Assembly (NCBI RefSeq): GCF_038502225.1
Contig: NC_091357.1
Location: forward strand, 1,651,994-1,715,993
DNA from: Cherax quadricarinatus
Taxonomy: Eukaryota; Arthropoda; Malacostraca; Decapoda; Parastacidae
Length of the DNA stretch: 64,000 bases
Direction: 5' to 3'
Both the position numbers and the translations under genes were made by a program. A model generated the notes under the pieces. The model made no database searches, was not told where the DNA came from, and worked only from the letters and a program-made list of their open reading frames with translations. The first letter of the stretch is position 1; each line of letters begins with the position of its first letter. This document shows positions 56,001-64,000 of this stretch, piece after piece.

Positions 56001-57480
56001 GGAAGGAAGGTTGCTGTTACCCTTGATGTGGGAAGGAAGGTTGCTGTTACCCTTCATGTGGGAAGGAAGGTTGCTGTTACCCTTGATGTGGGAAGGAAGG
56101 TTGCTGTTACCCTTCATGTGGGAAGGAAGGTTGCTGTTACCCTTGATGTGGGAAGGAAGGTTGCTGTTACCCTTGATGTGGGAAGGAAGGTTGCTGTTAC
56201 CCTTCATGTGGGAAGGAAGGTTGCTGTTACCCTTGATGTGGGAAGGGAGGTTGCTGTTACCCTTGATGTGGGAAGGGAGGTTCCTGTTACCCTTGATGTG
56301 GGAAGGGAGGTTGCTGTTACCCTTGATGTGGGAAGGGAGGTTGCTGTTACCTTTCATGTGGGAAGGAAGGTTGCTGTTACCCTTTATGTGGGAAGGGAGG
56401 TTGCTCTTACTTATGATGTGGGAAGGGAGGTTGCTCTTACTTATGATGTGGGAAGGGAGGTTGCTCTTACTTATGATGTGGGAAGGGAGGTTGCTCTTAC
56501 TTATGATGTGGGAAGGGAGGTTGCTCTTACATATGATGTGGGAAGGGAGGTTGCTCTTACATATGATGTGGGAAGGGAGGTTGCTCTTACATATAATGTG
56601 GGAAGGGAGGTTGCTCTTACATATAATGTGGGAAGGGAGGTTGCTCTTACATATAATGTGGGAAGGGAGGTTGCTCTTACATATGATGTGGGAAGGGAGG
56701 TTGCTCTTACATATGATGTTGGAAGGGAGGTTGCTCTTACATATGATGTGGGAAGGGAGGTTGCTCTTACATATAATGTGGGAAGGGAGGTTGCTCTTAC
56801 ATATAATGTGGGAAGGGAGGTTGCTCTTACATATAATGTGGGAAGGGAGGTTGCTCTTACATATAATGTGGGAAGGGAGGTTGCTCTTACTGCTCTTACA
56901 TATAATTAGGTTGCTCTTACATATAATGTGGGAAGGGAGGTTGCTCTTACATATAATGTGGGAAGGGAGGTTGCTCTTACATATAATGTGGGAAGGGAGG
57001 TTGCTCTTACATATAATGTGGGAAGGGAGGTTGCTCTTACATATAATGTGGGAAGGGAGGTTGCTCTTACATATAATGTGGGAAGGGAGGTTGCTCTTAC
57101 ATATAATGTGGGAAGGGAGGTTGCTCTTACATATAATGTGGGAAGGGAGGTTGCTCTTACATATAATGTGGGAAGGGAGGTTGCTCTTACATATAATGTG
57201 GGAAGGGAGGTTGCTCTTACATATAATGTGGGAAGGGAGGTTGCTCTTACATATAATGTGGGAAGGGAGGTTGCTCTTACATATAATGTGGGAAGGGAGG
57301 TTGCTCTTACATATAATGTGGGAAGGGAGGTTGCTCTTACATATAATGTGGGAAGGGAGGTTGCTCTTACATATAATGTGGGAAGGGAGGTTGCTCTTAC
57401 ATATAATGTGGGAAGGGAGGTTGCTCTTACATATAATGTGGGAAGGGAGGTTGCTCTTACATATAATGTGGGAAGGGAGG
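53056..57480. repeat. 30-bp satellite array, about 147 units (4.4 kb), two subfamilies
   Basis: From 53056 to about 56240 the unit is GGGAAGGAAGGTTGCTGTTA plus CCCTTGATGT; from about 56397 to 57480 it is GGGAAGGGAGGTTGCTCTTA plus CATATAATGT (first CTTATGATGT, then CATATGATGT). The change runs over five to six mixed units. One unit near 54431 has 29 bp and one near 56885 is rearranged. Unit length divisible by 3 and lack of stops give open frames above 1000 codons in several frames on both strands. Confidence 0.98.
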
Positions 57481-58144
57481 ATGGTAAATATAATCAGACA
57501 TGGTGTAATTTAAATAATTTCGCAGTGTATGAGTATTTAAAACAATACTTGAAATTTCTACTGTTTCTCATCTGCAGCTGTTTTCTTTTTCAAGTTTCTT
57601 ATTATTTTTTGGAGGTGATGATGTGGACGCACTTGTGCTGAATTGACCAGCAATTGTGCAGCTTTGGTTATGGCAACGTTTGTTTTTAAGTCAAGTCTGA
57701 CGACAAAATACAGTTGATTCTCTCAGAATTCAGATATTCTATCAACCTACTTACCAGAGTAACTAAACTATTTCAGTACATTCCCATAAGTCATGCAGTG
57801 CTCGCGTGTCAAAGTCAGTTTACTATTTGCTTTGGATGCTGACTTTTTCAGCTAACTTTGGAAAAAGATGCCCCTTAACTACGTGAACATTATAACTTTT
57901 GTTATGCAGAACTGACTTTCCCCTCGCAACAACCATCAGTGGCAACTTTGTGGCGAATGAAGTTGCTGCTATTTTCCTTGTACTGCAGCTAGACTACACC
58001 AAGTATTGCTGTTTTCTTTGAGTGGGATACCCGGACGAGGACTTATTATATCAAAAAGTATTAGCCACCCTGACACTCAGTGAACCCTTGAACAAAAAAT
58101 GTTCGGTATTCTCTACCTGAAGACCCGAGCTTGATTTTGTAACA
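57481..58144. other. Unique sequence, no gene seen
   Basis: Stops in all frames; the 3' end leads into the pseudogene fragment at 58145. Confidence 0.4.
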
Positions 58145-58400
58145 ACGTTTACACGTTATAGTCTGGACAAAACGGTGGCAATATTAAAGAACCTCGGTAG
58201 TAAATCCTCGAGGCTCAATGATGCAAAAATCAATGGAGATGAATTGGTTGGTCCAAAGATTCGCGAGTTTCTTTGAGATGAGGAGTTGAATTATATACTA
58301 GTCTGTGAGGAGAAAAATGCGTGGTATACCTTATAATTAGTTGCAAAAAAAATTCTCGGAAATGCCAAAACTGACAGTTACAGAGAATAAGTGGAAACCT
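58145..58400 (+). pseudogene. Fragment of a conserved arthropod protein of unknown function
   Basis: In one frame the sequence reads TRYSLDKTVAILKNLGSKSS, RLNDAKINGDELVGPKIREF, L, stop, DEELNYILVCEEKNAWYTL, stop, LVAKKILGNAKTDSYRE, stop. I recall a widespread uncharacterised arthropod protein family with LG.KSSRL.DAKI..G.FVGPQIRE and EK.AW..FK.VV.NFLGN....NY.ELV in the same order and spacing. Three in-frame stops within 85 codons make it a relic. The family may be derived from a transposon or virus-like element; its role is not known to me. Confidence 0.55.
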
Positions 58401-58473
58401 GCCGTTGTCCTGTCAACAGATGGGTTGCAATATACGTATGAAGAGGAACCGTCATCGAGGAACAATACCAGGG

Positions 58474-58690
58474 GTAGCACAGTGCTCTCAGTGGTGCTGA
58501 AAGTGACAATAACCAACAGTGGTAAACACATCACTGGTAGCACAGTGCTCTCAGCGGTGCTGACAGTGACAATAACCAACAGTGGTGAACACATCACTGG
58601 TAGCACAGTGCTCTCAGTGGTGCTGACAGTGACAATAACCAACAGTGGTGAACACATCACTGGTAGCACAGTGCTCTCAGTGTTGATGGT
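58474..58690. repeat. 63-bp tandem repeat, about 3.5 units
   Basis: The unit contains AGTGGTGCTGACAGTGACAA, TAACCAACAGTGGTGAACAC and ATCACTGGTAGCACAGTGCT. It lies directly behind the pseudogene fragment. Confidence 0.95.
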
Positions 58691-58764
58691 AGTCAAACCT
58701 GGGTTGTACAATCCTTAGAGTTATGCATAAATTTCTTTATTTTCATAACAGAAGCCTACCTAAT

Positions 58765-58835
58765 GTGCAGAGGCGTCGTTAGGGGGGGGGGCGCCCCGGG
58801 TGACACCATTTAGGGGGTGACACCAAAGAGCCTCT
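58765..58835. mobile_element. Possible hAT-like terminal repeat fragment
   Basis: CAGAGGCGTCGTTAGGGGGG followed by GGCGCCCCGGGTGACACC resembles the CAGnGGCGTAGC-type ends of hAT-like DNA transposons. No partner inverted repeat or 8-bp duplication was found. Confidence 0.35.
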
Positions 58836-58842
58836 AAAGAAG

Positions 58843-58915
58843 GTGACACTAAAAACATAAGAAAGGAGGAACACTGCAGCAGGCCTACTGACCCATACTA
58901 GGCAGTGCTGCAGCA
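58843..58915 (+). repeat. Dispersed AACATAAGAAAGGAGG tail fragment
   Basis: AAAAACATAAGAAAGGAGGA and ACACTGCAGCAGGCCTACTG match the tail of the LINE at 2211 (AAGAACATAAGAAAGAAGGA) and a segment at 63735-63790. Confidence 0.6.
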
Positions 58916-59104
58916 ACATAAGAGAAAAATCCTTTGTTTCTATATAGCCTATTATATGATTACAGAGTACAATTAGGCCTATATAGGGAAAATCAATGAC
59001 GCTATATGATAAACTACGATAAATCGACAATTTTATTTATGATGTTTTGGAAAAACCCTTAATCGCCCTGGCATCACTATGATCAGTAATCAGTGATGTT
59101 ACAT
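58916..59104. other. Unique sequence before the 48-bp array, no gene
   Basis: Short AT-rich stretch without an open frame of its own. Confidence 0.4.
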
Positions 59105-62100
59105 ACTGTGTCTGCTGCACCGCCCACCAGTGAGTTTGGTCCAGGTGGTGTATATGTGGCTGCTGCACCGCCCACCAGTGAGTTTGGTCCAGGTGGTGTA
59201 TATGTGTCTGCTGCACCGCCCACCAGTGAGTTTGGTCCAGGTGGTGTATATGTGTCTGCTGCACCGCCCACCAGTGAGTTTGGTCCAGGTGGTGTATATG
59301 TGGCTGCTGCACCGCCCACCAGTGAGTTTGGTCCAGGTGGTGTATATGTGGCTGCTGCACCGCCCACCAGTGAGTTTGGTCCAGGTGGTGTATATGTGTC
59401 TGCTGCACCGCCCACCAGTGAGTTTGGTCCAGGTGGTGTATATGTGTCTGCTGCACCGCCCACCAGTGAGTTTGGTCCAGGTGGTGTATATGTGTCTGCT
59501 GCACCGCCCACCAGTGAGTTTGGTCCAGGTGGTGTATATGTGGCTGCTGCACCGCCCACCAGTGAGTTTGGTCCAGGTGGTGTATATGTGTCTGCTGCAC
59601 CGCCCACCAGTGAGTTTGGTCCAGGTGGTGTATATGTGTCTGCTGCACCGCCCACCAGTGAGTTTGGTCCAGGTGGTGTATATGTGGCTGCTGCACCGCC
59701 CACCAGTGAGTTTGGTCCAGGTGGTGTATATGTGGCTGCTGCACCGCCCACCAGTGAGTTTGGTCCAGGTGGTGTATATGTGGCTGCTGCACCGCCCACC
59801 AGTGAGTTTGGTCCAGGTGGTGTATATGTGGCTGCTGCACCGCCCACCAGTGAGTTTGGTCCAGGTGGTGTATATGTGGCTGCTGCACCGCCCACCAGTG
59901 AGTTTGGTCCAGGTGGTGTATATGTGGCTGCTGCACCGCCCACCAGTGAGTTTGGTCCAGGTGGTGTATATGTGGCTGCTGCACCGCCCACCAGTGAGTT
60001 TGGTCCAGGTGGTGTATATGTGGCTGCTGCACCGCCCACCAGTGAGTTTGGTCCAGGTGGTGTATATGTGTCTGCTGCACCGCCCACCAGTGAGTTTGGT
60101 CCAGGTGGTGTATATGTGGCTGCTGCACCGCCCACCAGTGAGTTTGGTCCAGGTGGTGTATATGTGGCTGCTGCACCGCCCACCAGTGAGTTTGGTCCAG
60201 GTGGTGTATATGTGTCTGCTGCACCGCCCACCAGTGAGTTTGGTCCAGGTGGTGTATATGTGGCTGCTGCACCGCCCACCAGTGAGTTTGGTCCAGGTGG
60301 TGTATATGTGGCTGCTGCACCGCCCACCAGTGAGTTTGGTCCAGGTGGTGTATATGTGGCTGCTGCACCGCCCACCAGTGAGTTTGGTCCAGGTGGTGTA
60401 TATGTGGCTGCTGCACCGCCCACCAGTGAGTTTGGTCCAGGTGGTGTATATGTGGCTGCTGCACCGCCCACCAGTGAGTTTGGTCCAGGTGGTGTATATG
60501 TGGCTGCTGCACCGCCCACCAGTGAGTTTGGTCCAGGTGGTGTATATGTGGCTGCTGCACCGCCCACCAGTGAGTTTGGTCCAGGTGGTGTATATGTGGC
60601 TGCTGCACCGCCCACCAGTGAGTTTGGTCCAGGTGGTGTATATGTGGCTGCTGCACCGCCCACCAGTGAGTTTGGTCCAGGTGGTGTATATGTGGCTGCT
60701 GCACCGCCCACCAGTGAGTTTGGTCCAGGTGGTGTATATGTGGCTGCTGCACCGCCCACCAGTGAGTTTGGTCCAGGTGGTGTATATGTGGCTGCTGCAC
60801 CGCCCACCAGTGAGTTTGGTCCAGGTGGTGTATATGTGGCTGCTGCACCGCCCACCAGTGAGTTTGGTCCAGGTGGTGTATATGTGGCTGCTGCACCGCC
60901 CACCAGTGAGTTTGGTCCAGGTGGTGTATATGTGGCTGCTGCACCGCCCACCAGTGAGTTTGGTCCAGGTGGTGTATATGTGGCTGCTGCACCGCCCACC
61001 AGTGAGTTTGGTCCAGGTGGTGTATATGTGGCTGCTGCACCGCCCACCAGTGAGTTTGGTCCAGGTGGTGTATATGTGGCTGCTGCACCGCCCACCAGTG
61101 AGTTTGGTCCAGGTGGTGTATATGTGGCTGCTGCACCGCCCACCAGTGAGTTTGGTCCAGGTGGTGTATATGTGGCTGCTGCACCGCCCACCAGTGAGTT
61201 TGGTCCAGGTGGTGTATATGTGGCTGCTGCACCGCCCACCAGTGAGTTTGGTCCAGGTGGTGTATATGTGTCTGCTGCACCGCCCACCAGTGAGTTTGGT
61301 CCAGGTGGTGTATATGTGGCTGCTGCACCGCCCACCAGTGAGTTTGGTCCAGGTGGTGTATATGTGTCTGCTGCACCGCCCACCAGTGAGTTTGGTCCAG
61401 GTGGTGTATATGTGTCTGCTGCACCGCCCACCAGTGAGTTTGGTCCAGGTGGTGTATATGTGTCTGCTGCACCGCCCACCAGTGAGTTTGGTCCAGGTGG
61501 TGTATATGTGTCTGCTGCACCGCCCACCAGTGAGTTTGGTCCAGGTGGTGTATATGTGGCTGCTGCACCGCCCACCAGTGAGTTTGGTCCAGGTGGTGTA
61601 TATGTGGCTGCTGCACCGCCCACCAGTGAGTTTGGTCCAGGTGGTGTATATGTGGCTGCTGCACCGCCCACCAGTGAGTTTGGTCCAGGTGGTGTATATG
61701 TGGCTGCTGCACCGCCCACCAGTGAGTTTGGTCCAGGTGGTGTATATGTGGCTGCTGCACCGCCCACCAGTGAGTTTGGTCCAGGTGGTGTATATGTGGC
61801 TGCTGCACCGCCCACCAGTGAGTTTGGTCCAGGTGGTGTATATGTGGCTGCTGCACCGCCCACCAGTGAGTTTGGTCCAGGTGGTGTATATGTGGCTGCT
61901 GCACCGCCCACCAGTGAGTTTGGTCCAGGTGGTGTATATGTGTCTGCTGCACCGCCCACCAGTGAGTTTGGTCCAGGTGGTGTATATGTGGCTGCTGCAC
62001 CGCCCACCAGTGAGTTTGGTCCAGGTGGTGTATATGTGTCTGCTGCACCGCCCACCAGTGAGTTTGGTCCAGGTGGTGTATATGTGTCTGCTGCACCGCC

Positions 62101-63482
62101 CACCAGTGAGTTTGGTCCAGGTGGTGTATATGTGGCTGCTGCACCGCCCACCAGTGAGTTTGGTCCAGGTGGTGTATATGTGGCTGCTGCACCGCCCACC
62201 AGTGAGTTTGGTCCAGGTGGTGTATATGTGGCTGCTGCACCGCCCACCAGTGAGTTTGGTCCAGGTGGTGTATATGTGGCTGCTGCACCGCCCACCAGTG
62301 AGTTTGGTCCAGGTGGTGTATATGTGGCTGCTGCACCGCCCACCAGTGAGTTTGGTCCAGGTGGTGTATATGTGGCTGCTGCACCGCCCACCAGTGAGTT
62401 TGGTCCAGGTGGTGTATATGTGGCTGCTGCACCGCCCACCAGTGAGTTTGGTCCAGGTGGTGTATATGTGTCTGCTGCACCGCCCACCAGTGAGTTTGGT
62501 CCAGGTGGTGTATATGTGTCTGCTGCACCGCCCACCAGTGAGTTTGGTCCAGGTGGTGTATATGTGTCTGCTGCACCGCCCACCAGTGAGTTTGGTCCAG
62601 GTGGTGTATATGTGGCTGCTGCACCGCCCACCAGTGAGTTTGGTCCAGGTGGTGTATATGTGGCTGCTGCACCGCCCACCAGTGAGTTTGGTCCAGGTGG
62701 TGTATATGTGGCTGCTGCACCGCCCACCAGTGAGTTTGGTCCAGGTGGTGTATATGTGTCTGCTGCACCGCCCACCAGTGAGTTTGGTCCAGGTGGTGTA
62801 TATGTGGCTGCTGCACCGCCCACCAGTGAGTTTGGTCCAGGTGGTGTATATGTGTCTGCTGCACCGCCCACCAGTGAGTTTGGTCCAGGTGGTGTATATG
62901 TGGCTGCTGCACCGCCCACCAGTGAGTTTGGTCCAGGTGGTGTATATGTGGCTGCTGCACCGCCCACCAGTGAGTTTGGTCCAGGTGGTGTATATGTGGC
63001 TGCTGCACCGCCCACCAGTGAGTTTGGTCCAGGTGGTGTATATGTGTCTGCTGCACCGCCCACCAGTGAGTTTGGTCCAGGTGGTGTATATGTGGCTGCT
63101 GCACCGCCCACCAGTGAGTTTGGTCCAGGTGGTGTATATGTGTCTGCTGCACCGCCCACCAGTGAGTTTGGTCCAGGTGGTGTATATGTGGCTGCTGCAC
63201 CGCCCACCAGTGAGTTTGGTCCAGGTGGTGTATATGTGTCTGCTGCACCGCCCACCAGTGAGTTTGGTCCAGGTGGTGTATATGTGTCTGCTGCACCGCC
63301 CACCAGTGAGTTTGGTCCAGGTGGTGTATATGTGGCTGCTGCACCGCCCACCAGTGAGTTTGGTCCAGGTGGTGTATATGTGTCTGCTGCACCGCCCACC
63401 AGTGAGTTTGGTCCAGGTGGTGTATATGTGGCTGCTGCACCGCCCACCAGTGAGTTTGGTCCAGGTGGTGTATATGTGGCTG
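59105..63482. repeat. 48-bp satellite array, about 91 units (4.4 kb)
   Basis: The unit is GCTGCACCGCCCACCAGTGA plus GTTTGGTCCAGGTGGTGTAT and ATGTGKCT. All units are identical except one G/T position (GTGGCT or GTGTCT). Unit length divisible by 3 and absence of stops leave four frames open for more than 1450 codons. In one frame the 16-residue period is APPTSEFGPGGVYVAA (Ala or Ser at the variable site), which looks structural, but no signal peptide, promoter or independent coding evidence is present. Confidence 0.98.
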
Positions 63483-63904
63483 GGTTAAACAGACAAAGGG
63501 TCAGGTAATTATCATATTTTGAGCTTTACTTTTGCTTGAATATCAAAAAGGTATACAATACTGACAGGTTGATAGGCAAGACACATAGGCCACTTTATTC
63601 CGAAATAAAGTTGCCTAAATGTTGCCTATAATTTTGCTTATTGGTAATATCAGTCATGTATATGAATCAAGATATATGGACGGGTGAGAACTGGCATTCA
63701 TGAAATGCTGAAATAACCGTGGTACGTAACAACACAGGAATGGAGGAACACTGAAGAATGCCTACTGGACCATACAAGGCAGGTCCTTATCAAAACTACC
63801 CCTACCCAAAGCTTTCCCACCACATGTATAAGAACATAAGAACAACTACAACTACTACTACCTCTACTTGTACTACACCTCACTCAAAGCCTATATATAG
63901 CCTC
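63483..63904. other. No gene; fragments of dispersed repeats
   Basis: 63735-63790 (GGAATGGAGGAACACTGAAG, AATGCCTACTGGACCATACA) is a relative of the AACATAAGAAAGGAGG repeat; 63565-63600 (GGCAAGACACATAGG) faintly resembles the reverse complement of the end of the hammerhead element at 9053. Confidence 0.45.
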
Positions 63905-64000
63905 TGTGTCCATGTGTTGTTTGTATCAGCTTGACAAAGTTCCTGGAAAGTGAAACGTTGCCCCTCTGTACTTGGTATTGGACTGAAGAAGCCATTGTGT
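63905..64000 (+). mobile_element. Second hammerhead-type repeat, cut by the window edge
   Basis: CTCTGTACTTGGTATTGGAC then CTGAAGA (63983-63989) and AGCCATTGTGT at the edge. This matches CTGAAGA plus AGCC of the hammerhead-like core at 9375. The expected GGCGAAAC half lies beyond the window. A GAAACGTTG string also occurs at about 63951. Confidence 0.55.

Noticed and set aside
53001..57641. Open frames of 660-1118 codons in the 30-bp array (KGNSNLPSHI, DVGRKVAVTL, MWEGRLLLPL)
   Set aside because: Simultaneously open on both strands, periodic, and shifting frame where one unit has 29 bp. No gene signals.
58341..58718. A 125-codon open frame over the 63-bp repeat
   Set aside because: It is out of frame with the recognisable pseudogene and consists mostly of the tandem repeat; the opposite strand is equally open.
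59093..63508. Open frames of 1450-1470 codons on both strands across the 48-bp array, including an APPTSEFGPGGVYV repeat
   Set aside because: Four frames are open at once because the 48-bp unit is stop-free and divisible by 3. There is no signal peptide, no flanking non-repeat domain and no synonymous variation.

Overview
The window looks like accessory, repeat-saturated DNA from an arthropod, most likely a decapod crustacean. I base this on spliced UDP-glucuronosyltransferase-type exons with GT-AG borders, several families of non-LTR retrotransposons, and short dispersed repeats that I associate from memory with crayfish, lobster and shrimp genomes (for example the AAGAACATAAGAA...GGAACACTGC tail, and the CGAAACGTCGTCGTAAGC and CTGAAGAAGCC...GGCGAAACG repeats). 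No database was searched. I see no intact host gene.

1-5.7 kb: two decayed, minus-strand LINE fragments (1-1325 and 2211-3870) lie around three plus-strand exons of one UGT gene (1604-1876, 4014-4147, 4811-5030). The last exon has an in-frame TAG and a His-to-Gln change in the signature, and the middle of the gene is missing, so I read it as a pseudogene.

5.7-26.2 kb: a nest of L1/Tx1-like non-LTR retrotransposons. A full-length plus-strand element (E1, 5697-9516 and 21222-22458) is split by a minus-strand element (C, 17527-21221 and 9517-11698). C is itself split by a complete minus-strand copy (B, 11699-17526) flanked by a 12-bp target-site duplication. E1 also carries a 399-bp hammerhead-ribozyme-like insertion with a 16-bp duplication. 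A further 5'-truncated minus copy (G, 22694-26209) follows and carries its own SINE-like insertion with an 11-bp duplication. The elements share a short 5' leader starting CATCGC, an ORF1 with a CCHC knuckle, an ORF2 with endonuclease, a YVDD reverse transcriptase and a C-terminal CCHC motif, and 3' ends with AATAAA plus poly(A).

26.2-42.8 kb: a minisatellite landscape. A 7.2-kb array of a 26-bp unit is followed by arrays of 42, 30, 21, 28, about 92 and 32 bp. The 32-bp array is interrupted by a fold-back element with an 11-bp duplication. Single unexpanded relatives of two of these repeats lie at 42.15 and 42.65 kb.

42.8-50.1 kb: a nearly complete CR1-like LINE (ORF1 45443-46474, ORF2 46486-49393, two frameshifts) and a 5'-truncated close relative (42875-43755). 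Both are bordered by (CA)n microsatellites. A minus-strand RNase H/C-terminal fragment of another LINE follows.

50.1-64 kb: more arrays (23, 54, 41, 30, 63 and 48 bp units), two strong short hairpins, a degraded piece of a conserved arthropod protein of unknown function, and the start of another hammerhead-type repeat at the right edge. By rough addition tandem repeats cover about a third of the window and retroelements about half. The very long open frames inside the arrays are by-products of periodicity and are not annotated as genes.
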